Positions 11,101-21,494 of a stretch of DNA of 64,000 nt are shown here, one piece after another. The translations under genes were made by a program, and so were the position numbers. This DNA is from Lumbricus rubellus. Lineage: Eukaryota > Annelida > Clitellata > Crassiclitellata > Lumbricidae. Within the stretch, counting starts at the first letter, position 1. Every line of letters starts with the position of its first letter. The notes under the pieces are model-generated. The model was given only the letters and a program-made list of their open reading frames with translations. It was not told where the DNA came from and did not search any database. The stretch lies in the NCBI GenBank assembly GCA_945859605.1, contig OX243827.1:5439845-5503844 (forward strand). Direction: 5' to 3'.

Positions 11101-14100
11101 ATTGAAAAACCAATCAAAAAACAATCAGAATTTATATAGTGCCCATACAAGATCCCTACTAAAAATGCCGTCGTTTCTTTTCGTTCGTTATATTTTCTTG
11201 TCAGAATGCTTCCTCGTGTTTCAGTCACACTTACATGTATATAACGCTCTTAGTCATCATCATCATTGCTCTCCTCCGTCTGGCCGCGCCGACGATGAGG
11301 CCTTTACATGGCGTCTCCACCATGTTCTGTCCTTGAGGATATCCATGGCATTCCTCATATCCATGTTCCTTTCTTTCAGATTTTCTCTTATGTTGTTCAT
11401 CCAAGTTTTTCTCTGGTGCCCTCTGCTTCTCCCTCCCTCCACGTTGCCGTGCAGGGCTGCAGCTGGTAATCTTCTGTCATCCATCCTTGATACGTGTCCA
11501 AACCACGTGAGTCTTCTCTTCCTGATCTTGTCCACTATTGTTTCTTCCGCTCCCAGTTCTTCTCTGGTCTTCTCGTTTCTGATCCTTTCCCTTCTACTTC
11601 TGCCCAATATTCCCCGCAGCCAACTCATTTCAGCCACCAGTAGTCTTCTTTCGTCCTCCTTGCGCAAGCACCAGCACTCCGATCCTTGTAAAGCAGTACT
11701 GCTCTTAGTAATAGTAGCCTAATCGCTGTAGCCTGTAAGCCTACGTTGTATTTGGTTAGACTCGTTAGAGGTATACACGTTGTGGGGCACGGTGGTGTAG
11801 TGGTGGCGTCGTTGCCTTGGAGCCGGAAGGTTCGAGGTTCGAATCCACCTCGCCGAGTAAGGACCTTGGGCAAGTCCTTCACTCACAATTGCTCAGCGCT
11901 TCGGCGTGAAACTCCGATGCAGTGTCCGCTCTGCATTCGGAAGCGCCTCTGAGTAGCGATAACTTGAAGGGGCGCTATAACAAGTGCACATACAAACAAA
12001 CAAAAACAAACACGTTACAATTAGACCTAAATATAGGCCTACCTGGTTTTAAAATGTCATAAATTCATAATAGTTTAGGCCTAATGCTTCACTTTCATTC
12101 GACATGTAAAAAGTATATAAGTAAAATTTGACCCTTTTTGAATCTCTGCTATTTATTTTAATATGTCGTTTATTTCAGACTCAATCATTAATCTTCACAT
12201 CTGTGCTTAGGACCCAAGAAGCCAAATTGTCAGATGTGTGTACAACAATAATTTTGTACGTGTCCTGGCTACCGACCAAGCGTTAAGCAAACAGCCATGG
12301 GCATATAAATCGGAAACGCCTAAAGCCATAGCATTCAGCGAATTCCAGAGTTAGCACCTTTCTAGCACTATCTTACGGTGTTATTACATGACTAAGTGGC
12401 GCAAACTTTTCAAATACAACTAGGCCTACATAGAATAGGCTTACTCGAATATATTAATTATGGTCTAGATTGCAATTATGGCCGGACATTGAAAATAATA
12501 ATTTTATCATTTCCGCAGACAAGAAGCAAAACTGAATGAAATAAATTTACTCGAAGAAGTTGATCCTTCCTCCTTCTTCACAGATCTTCCAGATGTTCGA
12601 AATTCCTCCTAATTTGATTGTTCCTTGGATGAGGATTGCAGCAAGTCCACTGACCATGATGAAGAACTGCATCGTATCCGCCCATATAACCGCCTTCATT
12701 CCACCCTACACAGATTACAATAATTACAGGGTGTCCAATAAGTTCGTGAACGATTTTGCTAGCTTGTTGCAAAAAATACACACAACAAAAACCAATAATT
12801 ATTGTACCATTTAATAGGCAATAGTGTTGTCTTTGCTGGCTATAACATCTTTCATTCGTCTGGGTAAAGATTCGATGAGGTTGTACAAAGTTTCAACCGA
12901 TATCGAATTCCATGTTTTCGCAAACGACGTTTTAGCTGAGCAGGAGTATTTGGTTCAGGATCTTTGTAGACACTGCCTGTGAGTATACTCTAGAGATTTT
13001 CAATCGGTGAGAGATCAGGAGAGTTTGGAGACCAGTTTTCAATGTAGTTAGGAATATTTTCGTTCAGCCATGCTCGCGAAACAGCAGATGTGTGTGCTCG
13101 CGAATAACAACCTTTTCCCTCTGAGCGTCTGTTAGCAATGGCGCCTTTCTGCGTTTCCAACTTCTCCACTTTAACTCCCTTTTCATGTAATTTCTGATTG
13201 TTTCTTTGTTGTCCTTAAGTCCACCTGTTTTGAGAGATTTTTCTATCTGTCTCAATCCAGGTCCTGGTCTGTATTTCACCCTTTTTGATTATTTTAATAG
13301 CAGCCTGTGTCAAAATCTTTGGTCGACCGCATCGTGCATGATCGCCTAACTCGCCTTGCTTGCTTCCTTCAGCCCATTTTGCTACCAACCTTTCGATCAT
13401 TCTAATTTATCGCCAATAACGGAATATGAATATCCTTCTTCATCAAGAATAGCAGCTTTCGAGCGTGACTGAACGTCTGCTATTTTCTCCATTTTCCCCA
13501 AGTTTGTTTACGAAAAACGATCGTGAACTGCATAAAATTCGCTAAAATAGCCATTCCGCATAAATTGATGACGTCATTTCCTCGTTGCAAAAAACTAGCA
13601 CTTTTTACACGTTTTGGTTTCGGGACATAAAGCAGCTCTTTCAAATGACATAAGCATTATTAATGTTTGTTGCAAAACTTTTCTGCTGTCTGCAAGCAAA
13701 ATCGTTCACGAACTTATTGGACACCCTATATTACACAGAATACATGTACAATCGACAGACATGCGCAATTAAATATTGTAATGAAGTTTTCTAAAGACAG
13801 AGGGCTATACAGAATAAATTGGTATTTATGATGTCGTCTAAACGTATGAAAATAATCGTAGATTGAAAACAGAGGAGATTGCTTGATCTGAGTCTCTTGC
13901 ACACTTTGTCTTTGAATCAAACACAGATCTTGCTCAATTTCAGACATAGGGCCTATATTCAGATCTGTAAAATTTAATTAGGCTCCCGATGTTAGAGTTT
14001 GAGACCAAGATGAAAAACTCCAACTTATCGTTGGATTTCAGACTAAACAACGCGCAACCTTATAGTCGATAGCCTAACTAAAGTCCTCTTGACTATATGA

Positions 14101-17100
14101 TCTACGACAATATTATTCATTACCAGACTTGTGTAGAATGTACAGACGGCTCCAATGACGACAATGGACAACCAAACGTCCAAACCACTCACTAAAGACA
14201 ACAACATTTTGTCCATGAACATTGTTGTTCGTATTAAAAAGTATGAAGCCAACGTTTGACTCAACATATAACATATTAATTATACTGTAGCCTATACATA
14301 ATAATATAATAATATTATATAATAATATTCGCATGCATAAGTATATCGCGTTAGTAAAATGAGCAGGCTATTATACGACTGCATTTACAGTAGGCCTAGT
14401 TTTAATTACCAGTTTGAAATGGCTGATCTCACCTTGACTGAGAGCGAGTGATGGCGCATAAAGTACGACACCCATAAAAAGCATCTGTCAAAATAGAACA
14501 ATAATTCGTATTGCGTTACCAGGTCACAATCAATAAATATATAGTCTGGCGCTTCTTAACATGGTTTAAACAAAATTTAATGTAGAAGACTAGAAGAGTC
14601 AGTTCACGCTATAGGCCTAGAGCCCTAGAGCCCGCGCCAGAAACCTGCTTTATCAAACCGTTTATCCTCGCCGATAAATTATGCTATCGAGTCATCAACT
14701 TGCCTGTCGAATATGAAGAGTTTGTACGGTCTGGCGTGATCCTGCACAATTATTATACGCTGTCTTGGAAATGGGTAAAATGTTGGACTACACCAAAATG
14801 GTGAAAAAGATCTATAAAAATGTCTGCGATATACATGTAGGACAATATATCTTGAAGCAATACGGCTTCACTGATATCGATTTGCTCGCATCAGTCTTAA
14901 CATTTATCTGTTGCTTGTAATAATTGATCTCTAATTATCAGCAGCTGTTGTTGTTGCTGTTTCATCATTTGAACGACGACGACGACTATAGACTATAGAA
15001 ATACATGTAGGCCTATAGTCGTCGTCTGCTCACCAGTCCAACTCCGGCGATGACTGAACAAATTATTCGAACTTTCGCGTTGTAGCGAATCTCCAGATAC
15101 TAGAAACGAAACAATAATGACGACTTTTAATTATTAATAATATCATTATTATTGTTATTATTATTAATAATTTATTATTATTATTGATTTATCATTATTA
15201 TTATTAAAGATATTTGTAACGCGCGCAAGGTCACACCAAAGTGCGAATCTGAGGCGCAGATAGTACAGTCAGATGCCCATATTAAACAGCTTAGGCGAAG
15301 TTAGGCCTACTTGAAAGCCAAAGAGATAGCCTATCTATTTAAAGTCAATTTTCAACCGCTATTTGTAGAAAGGAAGAAAATTTGAGCTACGAAGCGAGAG
15401 TGGAAGTCGATTCCATTACCTGGGAACAGCTGAGCCATGCAACGAACGCGAGGTCATAACTGAGCGGTGCTATAGAAATTACTAATTACTGATTACATTA
15501 CATTACCCGTTCAAAACCGCGCGCACAAACCGCGCGCGATCATAACAACGGTACCGGTACTCGATGATACGAAGAAGAAGTTAGCTGAAGCGACGCTGTG
15601 CCATTCTTTGACGACGTTCTTCGTCCTTGTATTGGGAGATAATTGTTGGCAATGAGTTTAAGATCCATGCAGGGCTCTTGCAGCCCGAAACCCAAACAAT
15701 TGAACGCTCTCTTTGTACCGTTGTTACGCTCATTTATTTTTAAATGCACTGCGCTGTTCGCATGATAAAACGTAATAGTCCTAGTCAGATGTTCAACATC
15801 CACTTTTTAAAGGCTCTATAAAATGTCTTAAAAGTTCAACATATATTTTTTTAAAGTTCTACCGATTGTTGTTAAACATTGCGACATCTAGGACTAAGGC
15901 TGCTTTCGGATGTTTCTAAAAAGGCTGGCGTAGCCTACTATGTTAACGACTAAACATGAATTGAGTTAGACTGGGTGCAATATTATACATATACAGACAG
16001 CGCTGCAGAAGATAGTTCATCCACGGACGTTGTGTATGATTATACGGTGACGATGACTTTTATTTGGTCTGAAGATATCATGCTCTGATCCTACAAATGG
16101 GATTGTGAGGGTGCACGATGGATACGAAGAAGTTCGCTGAGAACTCGATCGGTGCCATCATTCTTCGATGTCGTTGTGTGGGAGATAATAATAATTGGCA
16201 ATGAGTTTCAGATCCTAAGGTTCTTGCAGACCACAACCCCCGCGGTCTATTCCAATTTATGCACCGGTCTTATCCAATTGGCCTATAGAACTTATAGATT
16301 CCTCTGCTCTGCCACCTGCTTGAACTTCCGCAGTGGTCCATATAATTATAAGAGCCTCAATGTGGTTGGATCAATCCCTTTTCGGAACAGCCGTAATGAA
16401 CTGCCTGCAGTCTTTCTTTGCCCTCAATCTGCCACGTAAGAACCTTGGGCAAGTTCTTCACTCGCAATTGCTCAGCACTTCGGCGTGAAACTCTGATTCA
16501 GTTATCGCGCTGTAGTTGGGAGCTCTTCTGAGTAGTAATTTTGAAAGGGTGCTATAACAAGTGCACATAGGCCTACCGGCAAATTCTGTCAACTCCAATT
16601 TCATGCAGGTAAATGTTTTTCCAGATGATTAGACTATTTTGGAATTCCACCTTCAATGTCCTTCATGCGTTGGACGTGATCGCACTTCGACTGCAGCTGT
16701 TGAGGACGCGACGCTTTTTGAATCACAAAAATTGTGTTATTGTAGCCGACGCGTTTAATGTTGTGACATTAACGTGCCATTACAGACTATGAAAACACGC
16801 GGGTCAATAACAAATAGTTTTATGTCACATGCTATATTAACGGAGAGCGCTTGTCATAGTGCACCATGTAAGCAGATCAAAAGTTTGACTTCATTTTCAA
16901 CGCATGATATTTTCAGGGCGCAGCCTTTTGCAGCAATTTCTCCTTTTTGAAACGCGTCGACTTTATTTCAGCAATCGATACAGTTTATTTTTATTTGGCA
17001 AACGTTGATCGTGACTTGACGTTGCAAGGTCGGAAGCGCCACTAATTATAATTATGGTTAGTAATTCGGTGACGGTCTATTAACATTGTGACATTAACGT

Positions 17101-17661
17101 GCCATTATCGTAATCGTAAACCCCAATTTCTACAGCCCCCCCCCCAGAAAAAGCGTAGTCGCGAGTACCAGCTTATGCATAGGCGCATAGACTACATAAA
17201 AAGGCAAGAGGTAGTTTGACGAATGGCATGTCTGCTGCATGGAGTCATGGTGCAATGACAACCCTTTGAGATCGGAATATGAAGTAGGCCTATGAGAGAT
17301 CACTTACCTCATAAACACTGGTCAGTCGCATTCGGTAAAGAATCGGTGCAAAGTAGTGGGCGATAATTGGAAGCCCTGTCGAGATTCCAATGCCCAGTAG
17401 CCAGTAGATGCCTCCGTAGTAGTAGACTTCGACTGGATCGCCGAGAAACGCTATCGATGAAACGGTGCTGACGAATATCGAGAATGAGACTGGGAAGATG
17501 GACATACTTCTGCCAGCCATCAGATAATCGTCTGTCGATGATTTGTTGTGTCCTTTAATGCCGTAGTAAATGCCGACAACGCAGGACAGGACGAGTGTAG
17601 CGCAGAGCATCAGATAATCCACCCAGTGGAAACGTACATCGGGGGCCTCCATTGATGACAT
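2148..17661 (-). CDS. SLC5-family sodium-coupled solute symporter (SMCT/SMVT-like), 11 exons, 3' partial
   Basis: Minus-strand exons, high to low: 17661-17308, 15099-15034, 14484-14433, 14191-14124, 12705-12551, 11097-10957, 9624-9495, 5427-5339, 4417-4287, 3290-3130, 2380-2148. All junctions are GT/AG and the phases join without a break (1580 nt, 526 codons plus 2 nt). The start ATG at 17661 opens a cytosolic or extracellular tip followed by membrane segments (DYLMLCATLVLSCVVGIYYG). SLC5 landmarks follow in order: FLGDPVEVYYYG, LTSVYEYLEIRYN, GGMKAVIWADTMQ, FNPNPFLRSTFW, VQRYCTLKSERD, SGLFVGSIVSASLSTLSSG and FGPAAGIYIVGILFPF. The last exon encodes a loop with sequons NMT, NDT and NDT, as in the glycosylated late loop of SMCT proteins. 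Family members co-transport monocarboxylates or vitamins with sodium across the plasma membrane. About 85% of the usual ~610 residues is present; the C-terminus lies off the left edge. The substrate cannot be read from sequence alone. Confidence 0.9.
3757..3850 (+). repeat. Dispersed repeat with GATTACG tail, copy 1
   Basis: Reads gcagcgctcgtgaataagct, ggtgccccgcgcttggcttt and tttagaaattcggagattac followed by several gattac units. It is the most complete of four copies in the window and lies in SLC5 intron 9. Confidence 0.75.
5650..5715. repeat. Short tandem duplication in SLC5 intron 7
   Basis: A unit of about 27 bp (cagctatcgactgctaacga plus cttggtt) occurs twice head to tail, with one base difference. 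No further function is visible. Confidence 0.8.
5930..6370. repeat. Degenerate tandem repeat of roughly 100-bp units
   Basis: Phrases such as ctcatgatttca, tggtttaagacttca, and tttgcacactgtaac recur every 100 bases or so, with heavy divergence, across about four units. It is AT-rich and non-coding, immediately left of the composite mariner element. Confidence 0.6.
6999..7529. mobile_element. Foldback-type element with 15-bp arrays in its arms, 8-bp target duplication
   Basis: It is flanked by CAGCCCAC on both sides (6991-6998 and 7530-7537), an 8-bp duplication of host mariner sequence. The left arm holds about seven copies of gaccaccggacgatt; the right arm holds about four inverted copies. 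The AT-rich middle has no coding. The outermost bases are not a perfect inverted repeat, so superfamily is uncertain; 8-bp duplications fit hAT-like transposition. Confidence 0.8.
7584..8708. mobile_element. hAT-like non-autonomous element, 1125 bp, perfect 16-bp TIR and 8-bp TSD
   Basis: The ends are cagtggcggcgccagg and its exact reverse complement. Flanking duplications GTCATTTC (7576-7583 and 8709-8716) are perfect. The inside is dominated by tandem ~118-bp units (see next entry) and C- or G-rich subterminal runs. No transposase is present. The 8-bp duplication and the CAGTGGCGG end are typical of hAT MITEs. Confidence 0.92.
7740..8515. repeat. Tandem array of ~118-bp units inside the hAT-like element
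   Basis: About six and a half copies of a unit reading ggggtctggggcggagcc, ccagccaccaacgcat, ctctgttgacctcaactgga, ggctcttttttgaca and tatttatgcacgataaaa. Units are about 116-122 bp and 85-95% alike by eye. Apparent minus-strand ORFs here simply read through the repeat and are not genes. Confidence 0.9.
9866..10061. mobile_element. Small palindromic MITE related to the 1333-2135 element
   Basis: Ends aggggtggatcataaaaagt-like (left) and acttttttctccatcctgtg (right) are imperfect inverted repeats, and the inner words ggccaaaagtaagaattttt and aaatttcttacttctggcc are inverted too. The termini resemble the GGTGG-CATAAAAAGT ends of the mariner-like element at 1333-2135. Exact boundaries are uncertain by a few bases. 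It lies in SLC5 intron 6. Confidence 0.7.
10283..10437. repeat. GTAT/TTTA microsatellite
   Basis: About 34 uninterrupted copies of the tetranucleotide GTAT, followed by about four TTTA units. The long Met-Tyr-Val-Cys reading frame across it is an artefact of the repeat. It lies in SLC5 intron 6. Confidence 0.97.
11253..11705 (-). mobile_element. 5'-truncated LINE, reverse transcriptase C-terminal end
   Basis: An open minus-strand frame reads SECWCLRKEDERRLL, MSWLRGILGRSRRERIRN, RRLTWFGHVSRMDDRRL and WWRRHVKASSS, the standard end of non-LTR retrotransposon polyproteins. The 3' end runs into a short run of GAT triplets (catcatcatcat on plus at 11253-11264). The RT catalytic core is missing. 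It lies in SLC5 intron 5, antisense to nothing and parallel to SLC5. Confidence 0.85.
11784..12003 (+). mobile_element. tRNA-derived SINE, full-length copy
   Basis: The head resembles a tRNA gene with an A-box-like stretch (gtggtgtagtggtggcg) and a clear B box GGTTCGAATCC at 11836-11846. A conserved body follows (ccttgggcaagtccttcac, caattgctcagcgcttcgg, ggggcgctataacaagtgca) and an A/C-rich tail. Five further copies or fragments are listed in this window. The ccttgggcaagt block resembles the core of vertebrate MIR-type SINEs; homology is an inference. Confidence 0.9.
12727..13728 (-). mobile_element. Tc1/mariner element, internally deleted
   Basis: Inverted ends (c/t)agggtgtccaataagtt followed by cgtgaacgattttgct are flanked by TA. 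On the minus strand a transposase start ATG at 13492 leads into MEKIADVQSRSKAAILDEEG, then GRPKILTQAAIKIIKK (helix-turn-helix/linker region), RKAPLLTDAQRE and, after a gap, NWSPNSPDLSPIENL, which is the block carrying the last catalytic acidic residue. The stretch with the first two catalytic aspartates is missing, and there are frameshifts and stops. The left end lies 21 nt from an SLC5 exon. Confidence 0.9.
15560..15720. repeat. Dispersed repeat, copy 1 of 2
   Basis: Shares diverged blocks with 16110-16260: gatacgaagaagaagtt, ttctttgacgacgttcttcg, gggagataattgttggcaa, and tgagtttaagatcc. Family unknown; it lies in SLC5 intron 1. Confidence 0.6.
16110..16260. repeat. Dispersed repeat, copy 2 of 2
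   Basis: Diverged copy of 15560-15720 (gatacgaagaagttcgctg, gggagataataataattggc, aatgagtttcagatcc). It is followed directly by coding-like debris and a SINE tail, so several elements may be fused here. Confidence 0.6.
16425..16570 (+). mobile_element. SINE fragment (3' body)
   Basis: Carries gtaagaaccttgggcaagtt, caattgctcagcacttcgg and gggtgctataacaagtgcac, matching the body of the SINE at 11784. The tRNA-like head is lost. Confidence 0.85.
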
Positions 17662-17960
17662 AATAAAAATATTTCTAAAGACCAGGTTTACAATTATCCA
17701 AACAGAACAGACCTAACTCTTTAATATAATTATTAGCAGAATATGACAATAGCTGTAATTGATATGAATTAACGTGCAATCTAACCTACTCGTCTAAACA
17801 TCAGCTTTCTTCTGATGTGAATGTAGCCTAAATTCATCTGCTACAGTCATGTTGGCAACTGCAGAACTGAGTTGATTATAGTAGCGCTTGAGAAATATCA
17901 GCGAAGGTAACTTTGATCCATGTCAATCTGCAGCGTCAAGGTTTCCGTTTACATGAAGCG

Positions 17961-18090
<130 letters not shown>

Positions 18091-19818
18091 CAGACCCTTG
18101 TCCATTACACTGATAAGAAGGGTCAGATATATCTGATCATTCGCTTGTAGAAACAAGAGTAGGCCTACATGACCGCTGCACTCCTTCCGAAGTCCTTCTT
18201 CCGAATCTTATCTGCCTGTAACAGTGGACTGTCGGATGATCTAAGGACTTTGCCATACAAGCATCGATCGTGACGACGGCGGCGGCGGTCGGGTCTCGGC
18301 TGCGTATCTCGGATCTCGTTGCCTTCAGCATGCACTGTTGTTGTGTCATTGTGTTAGACAAAGGCTCTGAGAAGTCCAAAGACATCGCTGAAACTTGTAT
18401 CACTCGGGTTGAGTGTTTCCTCGCTGTCGCCCAGATATTAAACAGACGGATGAAGAAGAAGCTGGTCCACTTGTTATGTGCATGTGCTGCAAGAAGTTAA
18501 TTCTATTCTCAAAAACGTCTGCTTGCACTATACACCAACATTGCACTATTATTATTCTCTGATGCGACTGCAAAATTCATTTGGAAGGTTTTTAAGCACG
18601 GTCACCTGACTGTCTATTTTTGGTTACAGGCTACCAAAAATAAATTAATATTGCTTGTGAGGTAACCAAACCTACTTTTGGAAACTTTATCTGTTCGATC
18701 TGCTCGGTACTTCTTCAAGTCGTCTGGTTTTTTAGATTGCTAAAACGACACAATACTTATCGGTGGCTTTGCTTTGGCGCGCCATCGGCTGACGCCTTCT
18801 TCATTAGACACCTAGACTGTGACCTAGTCATTGGTGGGCGCAACAGAAGTTGTGATTGCAATTTGCATCTCACAGAATAGACGTTATATTGTTAGAAAGA
18901 CCAGATTGCCTGACTCATCAGCTTTATTGGCTTCAGATATAATATATCAGTGTTCAGTTGAGTTCAGTCGACCATTACTGCTGCAATCTAAAGATCTACA
19001 GACAGAGAGTTTTATCTTGCTGTGGTATAATAAGTTAAAAAATGACGCCGCCTTTACATGGCAAAGCTATGTTAAAAAATTGCATACAGTAGCCAATATA
19101 TTATATCTACCTATTCGTTTTCCAGACAAATGATATTATTTTACAAACATGAAATTCAGACGCCGAAAGTCAGTTTTTTGTGTTTTGCTATATTTTGATA
19201 TTAGATCGACCTGTAATGCCCTTGCGTGTAGAACAATGTTAATGCTGGTGCAGCTGGTCTATACGATACAGTACGACTGGGTTTTGGAGAGCAGTAAACC
19301 TACTGTTAGCATTTGCTCAACTTAGCTTCAGCTGGCTCTACAAGCTGGAAGCGTGGCCAATATAGGCATATTCAAAATGGTGTGAACCGTCGGAAGAAGC
19401 CTTAGTTGTTGCGAAGAAGTTGATGGATATGTATAGGGCCGCTATATATATAATTTATATATATATAAAATTTATATATATGTATAGTGCTAATATAGGT
19501 TCAGGCCTTCTATCAAAACCGTGCACACAAAACCACGACCATGAAAACCGCTGACTCAAAGCCGCGCCGATTAGGTCTATCATCGCCCTTGTTCATAATG
19601 TCGACGACCATAACCGCCCGGCCTTGTCTGCGCTTCTAATAAAGTTCCATATCGATACATATGTCAGGACCGGCGACAGAAATTCGGGGCCCTAGGCAGA
19701 GCATTAATTAAGGCCCCTAAATTATCTTCATGTTTTATGAGAGAATAGACAAATGTTTATAGGGTCTAGCATACGACAATACTAGGGACATGAAGTGCTA
19801 AATTTGGTTTACTTTAGG

Positions 19819-19859
<41 letters not shown>

Positions 19860-19934
19860 CAATGATATAAGTCTTCAACTACTATTCAATTCAGTCGTTA
19901 ATTAGGCTATTCTAAGAAATAGACGCTTGCATGC
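18091..19934. other. Intergenic stretch right of the CAG array
   Basis: No supported gene. TA-rich tracts occur at about 19443-19490 and 19822-19856. A 76- and an 88-codon frame near 18137-18500 overlap on opposite strands without domain support. Confidence 0.45.
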
Positions 19935-20525
19935 TGCATCGACCATATTTTACACGAGATCCTAAAACCGATTAGAAATAGACCTACTAATGAGTTTGTC
20001 AAATTTATGAGCGTTTAAAATGCAGATGCTATACGTAGACGCTACTGTTTGATGGTCCGGTCGATGATCACGTGGTCAAACAGCTGTCACTCTTCAATCA
20101 GACGCGCCTACGCCTTACGGTTATCGATGTCATGAATACGTGAATGAAAAACGCGCTCCTCCAGTACATGTACTTCGGATCAAGGTCTTGACTGCTGGAC
20201 GGCCACAGCTGCGGGGACAGCTATTAATCTACTACGTCTACGGTCGTGTGTCCAAAAACAAGGAGGACATTTTTAACACCATATATGGCTGAATTTCACT
20301 TCCTTTCAGGTTTTCCATATCGAAAAGTTCAATTTTTCGGTGCTGCATTTTAAGCTCATAAATTTGACAAACTCACGAATATTTCTAATCGGTTTTAGGA
20401 TCTTGTGTAGGCCTAAATATGGTCACTGTTGCTGCGTTTAAAATTTCAGACAAATCCTAAAAGTTTTGGCCGAGTTATGACACTTTGTTCTTTGTTCTAC
20501 TTTTTATCCGGATACAGTGTATATA
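19935..20525. repeat. Inverted pair of a dispersed MITE-like repeat
   Basis: The block at 20340-20425 (tttaagctcataaatttgac, aaactcacgaatatttctaa, tcggttttaggatc) recurs inverted at about 19940-20035. The longer copy 20250-20525 ends in ccggatacagtgtata and is related to 57488-57705 (shared: attttcggtgct, aaaatttcagacaaatcct, agttatgacacttt). Family unknown; the ends suggest a TA-type MITE. Confidence 0.7.
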
Positions 20526-21494
20526 GGCCAATGCTCAAATACTCTGTCGGAGTCCTCCGCCAATTAAAAAACGCCCGGTTGTAGGGGACGTACCGTTCGT
20601 GAAGTCCCGCAGAAAGGACAGCCTGCTCTCATAATAATTATAGGCTGCTTTCCTTCATACAGCTGGCCTAAGTTGATTCGTAGGCTTAGGCTACAGTACG
20701 TAGACTAAAAAGATTTGCGAGAAAAGTGCATTCTAAGCGTACAAAATAAATCCGGTACGTGCAAGCACAGTGCCAGTTATAATTGCGAATAACGAAGCAA
20801 ATACTGCATAGGATATAATACGCAATCCGTCAATAGAGCGCAAAAGGCGATCAACGATCGGCAATAACAGTGTTGGTGACATGTGCAGAATATTAGGACA
20901 ACTGCATGCAACTCGTCGTCTCCATGATTTCAAGTGGCAGGAGGCCGTCGGGATGATCATGATTTGCTTTAAAGTGAGCGTCGATTCAAGTCTTACGAAT
21001 AGCCTACGGGCTACGGCGTCTTATTGGTTTCCCGAATAGGCCTTTATGCATAACTTGCATAGGAAAACACTCGGGACAAGGAGATAGCCTACTCGAGATA
21101 CGGATCGAGCAAGATTTGACCTAAGACTGCAAGTAAAACAATTATTATCAAAAAGTCGAAATATTATTTAAACAAGTCAAAACTATTAGCGAAGTAGTTT
21201 AATTGAATGCGAGTAATATGACCATGAATAATAAGATCGCTTGAATGCGAACATCTCCGTTGTCTCTACCTTGTCTTTTTTCACGAAAAATGATTTTCTA
21301 TAATGGCCGGTTGCTTACCACGCCATGGTCAGCAACCTTTATAATAATAATATGTCTTACGGTGTTTCTGTCCCATTCACTTTGGTCTCTTCTCCCTGTT
21401 GGCCGTGCAGCTGCCTCTCGACATCTACTTCAGTTCTACTTCCATCTTTCTTCTCTTCATCTCGTCGTCGTAACTCGTCGTCGTCGCCAACGAG

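Noticed and set aside
11836..11846. Possible tRNA gene (B box GGTTCGAATCC)
   Set aside because: No cloverleaf can be completed; it is the tRNA-derived head of a dispersed SINE, repeated at 37250.
18831..19133. 100-codon plus frame
   Set aside because: Some resemblance to retroelement debris (WYNKLKND...), but too weak to assign.
20733..20960. 75-codon minus frame with a hydrophobic segment
   Set aside because: Single short frame, no domain, no exon signals and no neighbouring exon in phase.
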